In this document: positions 35,214 through 44,305 of the stretch, piece by piece
How the letters are laid out: each line of letters opens with the position of its first letter
How positions within the stretch are numbered: the first letter of the stretch is position 1
NCBI GenBank assembly: GCA_014584695.1
Contig: JACTMI010000042.1
Location: 62,001-126,000 of the forward strand
Source: Acidobacteriota bacterium
Lineage (GTDB): Bacteria; Acidobacteriota; Thermoanaerobaculia; Multivoradales; JAGPDF01
DNA: 64,000 nucleotides
Direction of reading: 5' to 3'
Made by a program: the position numbers and the translations under genes
The notes under the pieces: generated by a model
The model's database searches: none
Seen by the model: only the letters and a program-made list of their open reading frames with translations
What the model was told of the DNA's origin: nothing

Positions 35214-36434
35214 ATGCACGTACTGTTCGTCGAGCCGAAGTTCCCCTTCAACCAGCGGCAGTTCGTCCGCGCGCTGCACGCGGTCGGGGCGCGCGTCACC
35301 GGCATCGGCGAGGCGCCGATCGAAGCGCTCGACGGCGAGCTCAAGAGCTGGCTGCGCGGCTACGAGCAGGTGCGCACCGTGGTCGACGAGGGGGCGCTGT
35401 TCGAGGCGGTGCGGAGGGTGCAGCACCGGGAGTGGGTGGATCGGCTGGAGGCGACGGTCGAGGCGCACATTCTCCCCGCCGCGAAAGTGCGCGAGGCCGC
35501 CGCCATCCCGGGCACTTCGGTGCGGACCGCGTTCCTGTGCCGGGACAAGCCGGCGATGAAGGACGCCCTGCGCGAGGCGGGCGTTCCCTGCGCCCAGTCC
35601 CGGGCCGTCGCTTCCGGCCAGGAGCTGCGGATGTTCGCCGCCGAAGTGGGTTTTCCGATCATCCTCAAGCCGCGCGCCGCGGCCGGCGCGGCGGGCACGC
35701 AGCGAGTCGACAACGACCGCGAGCTCGAGAGCGCGATCGTCGCCCAGGGCCTCGACCAGGGGCTCTCGGTGGCGGCCGAGGAGTTCATCGAGGGGCACGA
35801 GGGGTTCTACGACACGGTCGCGATCGGCGGCCGCGTCGTCCACGAATTCGTCTCCCACTACTACCCCAACGTGCTGGAAGCGATGCGGACGCGCTGGATC
35901 TCGCCCCAGATCGTGACCACGAATCGCGTCGACGCGCCCGGCTACAGCGAAGTCCGCCACCTCGGGCAGCGCGTCATCCAGGCGCTCGACATCGGCACCT
36001 CGGCCACCCACATGGAGTGGTTCTTCGGCCCCAAGGGGCTGAAATTCTCCGAGATCGGCTGCCGGCCGCCGGGCGTGGGGGTCTGGGACCTCTACGCCGC
36101 CGCCAACGACTTCGACCTCTACCGCGAATGGGCGATGGCGATCGTCCACGGCCACCCGGGCCAGGCGCCGTCCCGCCGCTATTCCGCCGGCATGATCAAC
36201 CTCCGCCCGAGCCGGGACGGCCGGGTCGCCGGCTACGAGGGCATCGACCAGATCGAGCGCATGTTCGGCGAGTGGATCATCGACAGCCACCTGCCGCCGC
36301 CCGGCTCCCCCACCGCCGGTGTCGAGGGGGGGTACATGGTCAACGCCTGGATCCGGATGAAGCACCCGGACTACGACCAGCTGCGCCGGATGCTCGATAC
36401 CGTCGGCCGCACGGTCAAGGTGCTGGCGGCCTAG
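35214..36434 (+). CDS. ATP-grasp ligase-like protein (carbamoyl-phosphate-synthase/PurK-like core)
   Basis: 406 residues from ATG 35214, preceded by GAGGGGAGG. The preATP-grasp region is residues 1-100 (M-H-V-L-F-V-E-P-K-F-P-F), and the ATP-grasp core about 105-300. The core has V-G-F-P-I-I-L-K-P-R-A-A-A-G-A-A-G-T near 145, V-A-A-E-E-F-I-E-G near 188 and the metal-binding F-S-E-I-G-C-R-P-P-G near 280. It is from a different ATP-grasp branch than the protein at 31543-32811, so the two are not recent duplicates. Its 3' end overlaps the convergent TetR gene by 20 bases. Substrate unknown. Confidence 0.8.
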   Translation: MHVLFVEPKFPFNQRQFVRALHAVGARVTGIGEAPIEALDGELKSWLRGYEQVRTVVDEGALFEAVRRVQHREWVDRLEATVEAHILPAAKVREAAAIPGTSVRTAFLCRDKPAMKDALREAGVPCAQSRAVASGQELRMFAAEVGFPIILKPRAAAGAAGTQRVDNDRELESAIVAQGLDQGLSVAAEEFIEGHEGFYDTVAIGGRVVHEFVSHYYPNVLEAMRTRWISPQIVTTNRVDAPGYSEVRHLGQRVIQALDIGTSATHMEWFFGPKGLKFSEIGCRPPGVGVWDLYAAANDFDLYREWAMAIVHGHPGQAPSRRYSAGMINLRPSRDGRVAGYEGIDQIERMFGEWIIDSHLPPPGSPTAGVEGGYMVNAWIRMKHPDYDQLRRMLDTVGRTVKVLAA

Positions 36435-37116
36435 ACCCGGATTCTCCGCGGCCGAGCTCGGCCCGCACCCACGCCTCCAGGCCGCGCGCGACCTCGTCGG
36501 TGAAGTTCCGCCCGGCCGCCGGCGAACGGGCCGGCTCGGCCCGCTCGGGCTCTCCGCTCGGCGCCCCGGCGAGCAGGTCCGCGCAGCCCGCCGCGAGCGC
36601 CTGCGCGGCGAGCAGCAGGCGGAGGCCGCCGCCGGGCGCGAGCGGTGCGACCGCCGTTTCCAGCCGCGCGCCGAGCTCTTCGAGCTGTTCCTGCCGGCGG
36701 CGTTCGAAGCGCTCCGTGCTCTCTCGATCGAGCCCCGCCGTCAATACCGGGTGGCGCAACGCCAGCAGCGCCACGAGGCGGGGCCGTTGCGCCAACGTTT
36801 CGGCAAGCGCCAGTGCCAGCGCACTCGCGTCCCGATCCGAAGCGGCCCGCCCCGCGCTTCGGAGCAAACCGTTCGAGCGCTCCTCGAGCGCTCGAATCCA
36901 CTCCTCCTGGTCGTCGAGCAGCAGCTCCGAGAAGAGGGCCTCCTTGGAGCGGAAATAGAGGTAGGTCGTGCCCTTGGCGAGGCCGGCGGCGGCGGCAACG
37001 CCGGACATCGTCGTCGCCGCGTAGCCGGAGCTGTCGAGGCAGCTCGCGGCGGCGGCCAGGAGCTGGCGGCGACGGCCGAGCCGGGCGCGGGCGTCACGGG
37101 CACGCTGGGCGGGCAT
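36415..37116 (-). CDS. TetR/AcrR family transcriptional regulator
   Basis: 233 residues. The N-terminal DNA-binding domain at residues 15-62 has the TetR consensus: G-Y-A-A-T-T-M-S-G-V-A-A-A-A-G-L-A-K-G-T-T-Y-L-Y-F, written across the turn and recognition helices. The rest is a variable, Ala/Leu-rich ligand domain. A TAGACT at 37126-37131 (minus strand) could be its -10 box. It is divergent from the iron-sulfur repair gene with 135 bases between and convergent with an ATP-grasp gene, so either neighbour could be its target; the divergent gene is the more usual choice. Confidence 0.88.
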   Translation of the reverse strand: MPAQRARDARARLGRRRQLLAAAASCLDSSGYAATTMSGVAAAAGLAKGTTYLYFRSKEALFSELLLDDQEEWIRALEERSNGLLRSAGRAASDRDASALALALAETLAQRPRLVALLALRHPVLTAGLDRESTERFERRRQEQLEELGARLETAVAPLAPGGGLRLLLAAQALAAGCADLLAGAPSGEPERAEPARSPAAGRNFTDEVARGLEAWVRAELGRGESGSRPPAP

Positions 37117-37251
37117 CGAAGCGCGAGTCTAGCCTCGGCCGGGGCGTGCCGGATCTCCTCCTTGCGCCACGGCAACGATCCCGGCGGCGATTCCTTCTAC
37201 TTTTCTGCCGTCGCTGCGGAAGCTCCGGAGCGATCTCGACAGGAGGCTCTC

Positions 37252-37986
37252 TTGAAGATCGACCCCACCCTGCATGTCGCCGATCTGGTGACCCGCTATC
37301 CCGCGACGCTGCGCGTTTTCCAGCGCCACGGCATCGAGTTCTGCTGCGGCGGCCGCAAGCCGCTGGAGCTCGTCTGCACGGCCCACGGCCTCGAGCTCGA
37401 CGAGCTGCTGGCCGAGCTCGAGGCTTCACTCGCCGAACCGGCGCCGGAGCTCGACTGGCGCGCCCGGCCGCTCTCGGAGCTGGTCGATCACATCGTCGAG
37501 CGCTATCACCGCCCCCTGCCCGAGGAGCTCGAGCGGATCCGCCGGATGGCGGATCGGGTCCTCGAGCGCCATGGCGCCAGCGACCCGGAGCGGCTCCATC
37601 GGCTGGCCGAGGTCGTGCGCGAGCTTTCGGCCGAGCTGGAGAGGCACCTGTTCCAGGAGGAGCGAGCGCTCTTCCCCGCCATCAAGGCGCTCGAAGCCGA
37701 GAGCCTGGGCAGCGAGGCGGTGCCCGCGCGACCTCTGGCACTGGAGACCTTCGAGCAGGAGCACGACGAGGCCGGGCGAGCGCTGGCCGAGATTCGCGCG
37801 CTGACCGCGAACTTCCGCCCCCCCGCCGACGCCTGCAACACCTACCGCGGCCTCTACGACGCGCTCGCGCGGCTCGAGCAGGAGATGCATCTCCACGTCC
37901 ATCTCGAGAATCACGTCCTGTTTCCGAGGGCCGCGCAGATCGGCACGGAGCGGTCACCGGCGGGCGCCGCTCCTCCGAGGGCCTGA
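37252..37986 (+). CDS. ric: Iron-sulfur cluster repair di-iron protein (ScdA/YtfE/RIC)
   Basis: 244 residues. Translation from a TTG at 37252 is strongly supported by a perfect AGGAGG at 37241-37246 and by the family N-terminus starting there. The DUF542 domain (residues 1-55) ends with F-C31-C32-G-G. The hemerythrin-like domain (about 80-235) supplies the di-iron histidines and glutamates in V-D-H-I-V-E-R-Y-H, R-H-L-F-Q-E-E, E-Q-E-H-D-E and H-V-H-L-E-N-H. RIC proteins restore clusters damaged by nitric oxide or oxidants. The divergent TetR gene may control it. Confidence 0.92.
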   Translation: MKIDPTLHVADLVTRYPATLRVFQRHGIEFCCGGRKPLELVCTAHGLELDELLAELEASLAEPAPELDWRARPLSELVDHIVERYHRPLPEELERIRRMADRVLERHGASDPERLHRLAEVVRELSAELERHLFQEERALFPAIKALEAESLGSEAVPARPLALETFEQEHDEAGRALAEIRALTANFRPPADACNTYRGLYDALARLEQEMHLHVHLENHVLFPRAAQIGTERSPAGAAPPRA

Positions 37987-37993
37987 AGCGCGC

Positions 37994-40075
37994 TCAGCGC
38001 GCCACCAGCACGCGCACCGAGCGCGCGGCGACGCGCAACTCGGAGGTGCGCGGCGCGAGCCGCGGCCGCGCTCCCGGGGGCGGGTTCCCCGCCCCCCACG
38101 CCACCGCGGTATCGACGGCGAGGCTCCAGCCGAGCCCATCGGGCGCCGTCGGCAGCGGGAAGGTCAGTTCGGCGGGGGTCGGATTGACCGCGATCAGCGC
38201 CGCTGCGACGCCCGTCGCGCCCGCGCCCGCCGAGGCCTGGACGGGGTTGCGGTAGAGCACGAGCGCGCCCGCGGCGGGCTCTCCGGGTGCCGCGAAGGGC
38301 GCCGAGATCGCCATCGGATCCCGCGCCAGATCCGCCAGCTCCCGCCGCAGCGCCAGCAGGCGGCGTGTCCAGCCGACGCTTTCCGGCTCCTCCGTCCCCC
38401 AGTCGAGCCAGCCGATCTCGTTGTCCTGGCACCAGGCGTTGTTGTTGCCGCGCTGCGTGCGGCCCCGTTCGTCGCCAGCCAGCAGGAGAACGTTGCCGGC
38501 GCCCGACAACCCGGTGAGCGCGAGCAGATTCCTCACCTGCCGCGGGCGCAGCGCCGCCACTGCGGCATCCTCGGTGGGACCCTCGACGCCGCAATTCCAG
38601 CTCAGGTCGGCTCCCGCGCCGTCGCGGTTGCCCTCGCCGTTGGCCTGATTGTGCTTGCGGTCGTAGGCCACCAGGTCGGCAACCGGGAAGCCGTCGTGGC
38701 AGGCGACGAAATCGACCGCGTGCAGGCGCGATCGGCTCCCGGAGAAGCGATCCGGACTGCCGGCGAGACGCAGGGCGACGAGCTCGCTCGACAGCCGGTC
38801 GCCGCGCACCAGACGCCGCATGTCGTCGCGGAACGGACCGTTCCATTCCCGCCAGGGCGCGGGGAACCCGCCGCGCGGCGTGAAGCCGACGACGTCCCAC
38901 GGCTCCGCGATCAGGAGCCGGCCGTCGAGCTCCGGCAGGGCCGCGATCTCGTCGAGGAGCGGCGGCCGCTCCACCACTTCGCCCCGACCATCCCGGTAGA
39001 GGAAAGCCGCGAGGTCGAAGCGGAAGCCGTCGACGTAGTAGCTCTCGACCCAGTGCCGGAGCGAGTCGAGGATGAGCCGGCGGGCCACCGGGTGCTGGGC
39101 GTCGACGGTGTTGCCGCAGCCGGTGAAGTCGAGCGGACGCCCCGTCTCTGGATCTCTCAGGTAGTAGCCCTCGCCGTCGAGACCCCGCCAGGAGTGGAGC
39201 GGGTCGCCCGCGCCGCCCGCCCCTTCCGCGGTGTGGTTGTAGACGACGTCGACAACGACCTCGAGCCCCGCCCGGTGCAGCTCGTCGACCAGCTGCCGCA
39301 GCTCACCGACCGCCGCTCCGGGAGTCGGGTCGGCGGCGTAGCCGGCCTTGGGCGCGAAGAAAGAGATCGGGCTGTAGCCCCAGAAGTTGAGCAATCGCTC
39401 CCCGGTCTCGGGGCTCCGCCGCGGGTTCTCGGTCTCGTCGAACTCGAACACCGGCAGGAGCTCGACCGTAGTCACGCCGAGGGAAACCAAGTAGGGGATC
39501 TTCTCCACCAGGCCGGCATAGGTTCCGGGCCGGGCGACGCCGGAAGAGGGGTGCCGCGTGAAGCCGCGCACGTGCAGCTCGTAGATCACCCGCGCCCGCT
39601 CGTCGACCCGTGGCTGCGGGGGTCGCGCCGCAGTGAGACCGGGCGCCGCTCGGCCTGGCCGGCCGCCCAGCTCCCGCCCGAACAGCCCTCGATGGCGACG
39701 CCCGACGCCCGGGCCGAGGAGGTCGTCGCTCCGCCCCCAGACCTCACCGCCGGTGAGGCAGGGCGCGTAGGGATCGACCAGCGGCGGCCCGCCCCCCACG
39801 CGCACGACGTACTCGAACCGCTCGAGCGCCGCCGGCCACTCCCCGCGCCAGATCGAGAACGGCTCGGCGACCGCGGCGTCGCGCTCGAGCGGCACGCGCG
39901 CGGCCACGCGGTCGCCGCCGCCCACCTCGAAGATCTCGACCTCGACGCGCGGCTCGATCCCTCGACCCGGTCGGGCGTGGACCGAGAAGGCCACCCGCTC
40001 GCGCGGCCCCGAGACCCACCTCGGACCCAGCGCAGCAAGACCCTCCGACGGAGAAGGCGAGGTCATGCCGGACAT
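37994..40075 (-). CDS. glgX: Glycogen debranching enzyme GlgX (isoamylase family, GH13)
   Basis: 693 residues from ATG 40075; an ATG three codons later is also possible, and a longer in-frame extension lacks family similarity. An N-terminal CBM48 domain (residues 10-150) precedes the GH13 barrel. Its motifs are D-V-V-Y-N-H-T (region I), G-F-R-F-D-L-A (region II, nucleophile Asp), I-A-E-P-W-D-V (acid/base Glu region) and V-A-C-H-D-G-F (region IV). It removes alpha-1,6 branches during glycogen breakdown, complementing glgC/glgA at 25-27.8 kb. Its stop is 7 bases from the convergent ric gene. Confidence 0.93.
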   Translation of the reverse strand: MSGMTSPSPSEGLAALGPRWVSGPRERVAFSVHARPGRGIEPRVEVEIFEVGGGDRVAARVPLERDAAVAEPFSIWRGEWPAALERFEYVVRVGGGPPLVDPYAPCLTGGEVWGRSDDLLGPGVGRRHRGLFGRELGGRPGRAAPGLTAARPPQPRVDERARVIYELHVRGFTRHPSSGVARPGTYAGLVEKIPYLVSLGVTTVELLPVFEFDETENPRRSPETGERLLNFWGYSPISFFAPKAGYAADPTPGAAVGELRQLVDELHRAGLEVVVDVVYNHTAEGAGGAGDPLHSWRGLDGEGYYLRDPETGRPLDFTGCGNTVDAQHPVARRLILDSLRHWVESYYVDGFRFDLAAFLYRDGRGEVVERPPLLDEIAALPELDGRLLIAEPWDVVGFTPRGGFPAPWREWNGPFRDDMRRLVRGDRLSSELVALRLAGSPDRFSGSRSRLHAVDFVACHDGFPVADLVAYDRKHNQANGEGNRDGAGADLSWNCGVEGPTEDAAVAALRPRQVRNLLALTGLSGAGNVLLLAGDERGRTQRGNNNAWCQDNEIGWLDWGTEEPESVGWTRRLLALRRELADLARDPMAISAPFAAPGEPAAGALVLYRNPVQASAGAGATGVAAALIAVNPTPAELTFPLPTAPDGLGWSLAVDTAVAWGAGNPPPGARPRLAPRTSELRVAARSVRVLVAR

Positions 40076-40450
40076 CGCCTCGAAAGCGAGAAACCCACCG
40101 GGAAGGAGAACCTCGGTCGCTGCCACCGTGACCGCGACCTCGACGCGAGCCGAGATCGCCGCGGAGAAGCTCCGCGCGGGAGACGGCCGGGCGGGGCCCG
40201 ATGGCATGCAACGCGCGTGATCGGAGGCGCTCCACCGGGTCTCTCGGAATCCCGGCTCTCGCAACCAGCTCCCCCCTCACCAACCCCTTCAAAAGAAAGT
40301 CTTTTCAGCGCAGCGGACGCCACGCCGGCGACGCCCTCGCCACCAGCGTCACCAGCCAAGCCGGGAAACGGAGTCTTCTCCGGGCGTCCCGAGCACACTC
40401 CAGGCCGCAACCGCTCCGGGGCTGCGCGGCGGCCCGGACCCATCCGCGGC
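40076..40450 (-). other. Intergenic region between korB and glgX
   Basis: 375 bases with no credible gene. It holds an A/T-richer patch around 40290-40320 (AAAAGAAAGTCTTTT), unlike the surroundings and possibly promoter-related. I could not pair it with clear -35/-10 boxes, and no T-tract terminator follows korB. Confidence 0.4.
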
Positions 40451-41482
40451 TCAGGCGATGGATCCGTCCGGGCGGACGGTCCAGAGGTCGCCCGAGTGGA
40501 GCAGCTTGTCCAAACTGCCCACCCCTTTGCGGCCGATCTCCTGCTCGGTCTGAGCGGCGACTCCCGACTCGAAGGTGGGCATCTCCACCCGTCGCAGCAC
40601 GCCGATCGGCACCGGGAACCTGGGCGGCTCCATCTGCGCCACCATGAAGGCGATGGCCGGATTCGACCGGGTCTCGTCCCAGACCAGACAGTCGTCGGGG
40701 CCGAAGCCGTCGGCGAATCGCACCACTTCGAGCTCCGTGCCGTTCAGCCGGACGCCGCGGTCCTTGGCCTTGCCGAAGACCAGCGGCCGGCCGTGCTGGA
40801 GGTAGACCAGCGCGTCGTCGCGGACCTCCTTCTCGGTCAAGTGCGCGAACGCCTTGTCGTTGAAGATGTTGCAGTTCTGGTAGATCTCCACGAAGGCGGT
40901 GCCGTGGTGGGCGGCGGCCGCCTTGAGCGTCTCCTTCAAGTGGGCCTGGAAGACGTCGATCGATCGGGCCACGAACGTGGCGCCAGTGCCGATCGCGACC
41001 GAGAGAGCGTTGAACGGATAGTCGATCGAGCCGTAAGGAGTCGACTTGGTCCGCTTCCCGACCTCGGAAGTCGGCGAGTACTGGCCCTTGGTCAGACCGT
41101 AGATCCGGTTGTTGAAGAGCAGGATCTTGACGCCGACGTTGCGGCGCAGCGTATGGATGAGGTGATTGCCGCCGATCGACAGCGCGTCGCCGTCGCCGGT
41201 CGCGATCCAGACCTCGAGCTCCGGCCGCGCCAGCTTCAACCCGGTGGCCACCGCCGGGGCGCGGCCGTGGATGGTGTGGAAGCCGTAGGTGTTCATGTAG
41301 TAAGGAAAGCGCGACGAGCAACCGATGCCCGAGACGATGACGAACTTCTCGCGCGGAATGCCGAGCTCCGGGAACACCGCCTGCACCGCCGAGAGGATCG
41401 CGTAGTCACCGCAGCCGGGGCACCAGCGAACCTCTTGATCGGTCTGGAAGTCCTTCTTGGTCAATGTCGCCGGCGCGCTCAT
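40451..41482 (-). CDS. korB: 2-oxoacid:ferredoxin oxidoreductase, beta (TPP) subunit
   Basis: 343 residues. The beta subunit carries thiamine diphosphate and a 4Fe-4S cluster. W-C-P-G-C-G-D-Y begins near residue 20, a further cysteine follows in G-I-G-C-S-S-R, and the TPP motif G-D-G-D-A-L-S-I-G-G-N-H is near 97. ATG 41482 overlaps the alpha-subunit stop as ATGA. The pair decarboxylates a 2-oxoacid to acyl-CoA with reduced ferredoxin. The two-subunit form with fused gamma-alpha is typical of 2-oxoglutarate or branched 2-oxoacid enzymes; substrate preference is not decided by the sequence. Confidence 0.93.
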   Translation of the reverse strand: MSAPATLTKKDFQTDQEVRWCPGCGDYAILSAVQAVFPELGIPREKFVIVSGIGCSSRFPYYMNTYGFHTIHGRAPAVATGLKLARPELEVWIATGDGDALSIGGNHLIHTLRRNVGVKILLFNNRIYGLTKGQYSPTSEVGKRTKSTPYGSIDYPFNALSVAIGTGATFVARSIDVFQAHLKETLKAAAAHHGTAFVEIYQNCNIFNDKAFAHLTEKEVRDDALVYLQHGRPLVFGKAKDRGVRLNGTELEVVRFADGFGPDDCLVWDETRSNPAIAFMVAQMEPPRFPVPIGVLRRVEMPTFESGVAAQTEQEIGRKGVGSLDKLLHSGDLWTVRPDGSIA

Positions 41483-43362
41483 CGGGATCCCCCCCCGAGG
41501 AGCTCGCGGATCTTCGCCAGGACCTCGTTGCGGAAGAACGGCTTGCCCTGCACTTTCGGAAACGAGACGACCCGCTTCGGATACCGCGCCTGGACGAGCA
41601 GCGCGAGCTGACCCAGGTTGAGCTCCGGGATCAGCACCTGGTCGAACCGGTCGAGCACCGCGCCCAGATTCGCCGGGAACGGATTCAGATGATGAAGGTG
41701 CGCGCGCGAGACCGGCAGCCCTTCGCGGCGAGCCAGGTTGACGGCGCCGGTGATCGCGCCCGCGGTCGAGCCCCAGCCGAGCACCAGCAGAGGCCCGCCT
41801 TCGGGCTCGCCGTGCACTTCGAGTGGCGGCAGCTCGCGCGCTACGCGCGCCACCTTCTCCGCGCGGGTGTGCACCATGCGCTCGTGGTTGGCGGCGTCGT
41901 AGGAAACGTTGCCGCTGCCGTCCTGCTTCTCGAGGCCGCCGATCCGGTGCTCGAGGCCCGGCGTGCCGGGGATCGCCCACGGCCGGGCGAGCGACTCCGG
42001 GTCGCGCCGGAACGGCGCGAAGCCCTCCGGGTCGGACCAGAACTCGACCGGCAGGTCGGCGAGAGCGCCGAGATCCGGCAACCGCCAGGGCTCCGAGCCG
42101 TTGGCGAGGTAGCCGTCCGAGAGCAGGACCACCGGGGTCATGTGGCGGACCGCGATCCGGCAGGCCTCGTAGGCGCGCTCGAAGCAGTCGGCCGGCGAAG
42201 AGGCGGCGATCACCGGCATCGGCGCCTCGCTGTTGCGGCCGAAGATCGCCTGCAGCAGGTCGGCCTGCTCGGTCTTGGTCGGCAGCCCCGTGGACGGGCC
42301 GCCGCGCTGGATGTCGACCACCACCAACGGCAGCTCGGTCATCACCGCCAGCCCCATCGCCTCGCCCTTGAGCGCCATGCCCGGTCCCGAGGTCGAAGTG
42401 ATCGCGAGCGCGCCGCCGAAGGCGGCGCCGATCGCCGCGCAGATCGCCGCGATCTCGTCCTCGGCCTGGAAGGTGGTGACGCCGAAGTGCCGGAACTGAG
42501 CGAGCTCGTGGAGCAGGTCGGAGGCCGGCGTGATCGGGTAGGCGCCCTGGAAGAGCGGCAGCCCGGACTTGCGGGAAGCGGCGATGAAACCGAGCGCCAG
42601 CGCGGCGTTGCCGGTGATGTTGCGGTAGACCCCGGGCGCGAGCCGCGCTGGCTCCACCTCGTAGCGGGTGTGGAAGGCCTCGGTGATGTCGCAGTAGTTC
42701 CAGCCCGCGCGCATCACCACGGCGTTGGCATCGGCCAGCTGCGGCCTGGCACCGAACTTCTTGTCGAGATAGCGCAGCGTCGGCTCGAGCGGCCGCGAGA
42801 AGAGCCAGTAGGCCATGCCGAGGGCGAAGAAGTTCTTGCACCGTTCGATCGACTTGGCGTCGAGCTCGCTCCCCTCGAGCGCCCGCCGCGTGAGGGTCGC
42901 GAGCGGCACCTGGAAGACCCGGTAGGACTCCAGGCTCCGGTCCTCGAGCGGATTGGCGGCGTAACCCGCCTTTTTGAGATTGCGCTCCTCGAACTCGTCG
43001 GTGTTGACGATCAGGATGCCGTTCGGCTTGAGGTCCTGCAGGTTGACCGCGAGCGCCGCCGGGTTCATCGCCACCAGCACGTCGGGTTGATCGCCCGGCG
43101 TGTGGATGTCGTAGTCGGCGATCCGCACCTGGAAGGCCGAGACCCCCGGCAACGTCCCCGCGGGCGCGCGGATCTCGGCCGGGAAGTCGGGGAAAGTCGC
43201 GAGATCGTTGCCGTGCAGCGCCGAGGTGTTGGTGAACTGCGATCCGGTCACCTGCATGCCGTCGCCGGAGTCGCCGGCGAAGCGGATGACCACGTCGTCG
43301 AGCCGCTCGTGCTCGACCTCGCGTGATAGGCGGTTGTCGGATTCGACCGTGGGCAGAGTCAT
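41479..43362 (-). CDS. korA: 2-oxoacid:ferredoxin oxidoreductase, fused gamma-alpha subunit
   Basis: 627 residues. The gamma domain (residues 20-200) opens with V-V-I-R-F-A-G-D-S-G-D-G-M. The alpha domain (about 220-600) contains G-A-Y-P-I-T-P-A-S-D, the conserved pyrimidine-binding contact region, and T-S-T-S-G-P-G-M-A-L. ATG 43362 is chosen as start; a GTG four codons upstream and an ATG at 43467 are alternatives, but the region before 43362 contains a promoter-like sequence. It is the first gene of korAB and presumably feeds reduced ferredoxin to respiration or biosynthesis. The three NuoB-CD-I genes nearby lack the NADH-oxidising arm, so a link is possible but only inferred. Confidence 0.93.
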   Translation of the reverse strand: MTLPTVESDNRLSREVEHERLDDVVIRFAGDSGDGMQVTGSQFTNTSALHGNDLATFPDFPAEIRAPAGTLPGVSAFQVRIADYDIHTPGDQPDVLVAMNPAALAVNLQDLKPNGILIVNTDEFEERNLKKAGYAANPLEDRSLESYRVFQVPLATLTRRALEGSELDAKSIERCKNFFALGMAYWLFSRPLEPTLRYLDKKFGARPQLADANAVVMRAGWNYCDITEAFHTRYEVEPARLAPGVYRNITGNAALALGFIAASRKSGLPLFQGAYPITPASDLLHELAQFRHFGVTTFQAEDEIAAICAAIGAAFGGALAITSTSGPGMALKGEAMGLAVMTELPLVVVDIQRGGPSTGLPTKTEQADLLQAIFGRNSEAPMPVIAASSPADCFERAYEACRIAVRHMTPVVLLSDGYLANGSEPWRLPDLGALADLPVEFWSDPEGFAPFRRDPESLARPWAIPGTPGLEHRIGGLEKQDGSGNVSYDAANHERMVHTRAEKVARVARELPPLEVHGEPEGGPLLVLGWGSTAGAITGAVNLARREGLPVSRAHLHHLNPFPANLGAVLDRFDQVLIPELNLGQLALLVQARYPKRVVSFPKVQGKPFFRNEVLAKIRELLGGGSR

Positions 43363-43763
43363 GTCGGAGCTCACACTTGGCGTCTCGTTTCGAAGCGCGA
43401 ATGCTAGCAGACGGGTGGCCGCAGGGTCACGCCGGGCCAGCTCTCCAAAGAGCTGAAAAGGCTCCATTTAAGGGGGGCCGGAGAGAACCTCGAGCGACCT
43501 CGCCCAGCGGCTGGGGGATTGGCTCGCACCACCCCGCCCGCCAGAGCCGAGGCTCGGATCGAGCGCGGGCCGAGACGCACGCCGCCGCGCGTCCGGCCGA
43601 CACGCAGTCACCGAAGGCGCGCTCCACGAGTCCGTGGGAGGCTATGGCCAGCACGCGACCCAACCGGCTCATTCCCTTCATTCCATGGGCATCTTCCTGC
43701 CCTCCCACGCCCTCGCGAACGTCGCGTGTCAGCTCGCGACGCGGCGCCGCCGCGAGGGGCGAC
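43363..43763 (-). other. Intergenic region upstream of korA
   Basis: 401 bases without a gene. It holds the korA promoter candidate and, 9 bases upstream of its -35 box, a perfect hairpin or operator-like palindrome AGCTCT-CCAA-AGAGCT (43439-43454). The half nearer the ACT gene shows nothing clear. Confidence 0.5.
43401..43430 (-). promoter_or_regulatory. Possible promoter of korAB
   Basis: Minus strand: GTGACC (43425-43430), 18 bases, TAGCAT (43401-43406; four of six -10 matches). Transcription would start near 43394, about 32 bases before the korA ATG. The palindrome at 43439-43454 is placed where an activator or repressor could act. Confidence 0.4.
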
Positions 43764-44261
43764 CTAGTCGCCGGCGCCGCTGCGCCGGGCGGCATCCGAC
43801 AGGCGGTCCAGCGTGGCCAGGGCGCGCTCGCGCTCCTCCCAGGGGACGAAGAGGTGGTCGTGGTTGCAGGCGGCGACGACGTTGGCCGGGATGCCCTCGG
43901 CGGCCAGGGCCGCGGTGACCGCGGCGGTCAGACCGATCGCGGCGAGGTCGGAGCGGACGGTGAGCTCGATCCGCGCCCAGTCCGCACCCTCGGGGACGGC
44001 GGGGCCCCGCGCGTCCGTGCGCGCGGCCGCGGTCTCCCCCAAGCTGCGCTCGATCCGGGTCCACCCCTCGCGCTCGCGCACGAGGGCGAACGTGCTCGCG
44101 AACAGCGCATCCGGCGAAGGCGCCGAGCCGAGCTGCGCGAAACGGTACGGCAGGCGATCGAGTGCCGGCGCGAGCGCCGCCAGCAAGCGGTCGAGCCGCT
44201 GCGCGGATCTCCGACCGCGATCGCCCTCGCTCACGGTCGGGGAATCGAGATCTCTCGTCAT
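43764..44261 (-). CDS. ACT-domain protein (DUF2241/ACT_3-like)
   Basis: 165 residues. Two ACT-like halves are visible. The first is R-F-A-Q-L-G-S-A-P-S-P-D-A-L-F-A with A-L-V-R-E-R-E-G-W-T, and the second is R-I-E-L-T-V-R-S-D-L-A-A-I-G-L-T, closing with A-C-N-H-D-H-L-F-V-P near residue 135, the family's hallmark. ACT domains usually bind amino acids and regulate enzymes of their metabolism. It follows the aminotransferase by 44 bases on the same strand and is last of the kamA transcript, which fits an amino-acid-sensing role. Its ligand cannot be assigned. Confidence 0.8.
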   Translation of the reverse strand: MTRDLDSPTVSEGDRGRRSAQRLDRLLAALAPALDRLPYRFAQLGSAPSPDALFASTFALVREREGWTRIERSLGETAAARTDARGPAVPEGADWARIELTVRSDLAAIGLTAAVTAALAAEGIPANVVAACNHDHLFVPWEERERALATLDRLSDAARRSGAGD

Positions 44262-44305
44262 GCCACCGAGGCTATCCGACCCGATGCCATCCGGGGGCGG
44301 TCGGC

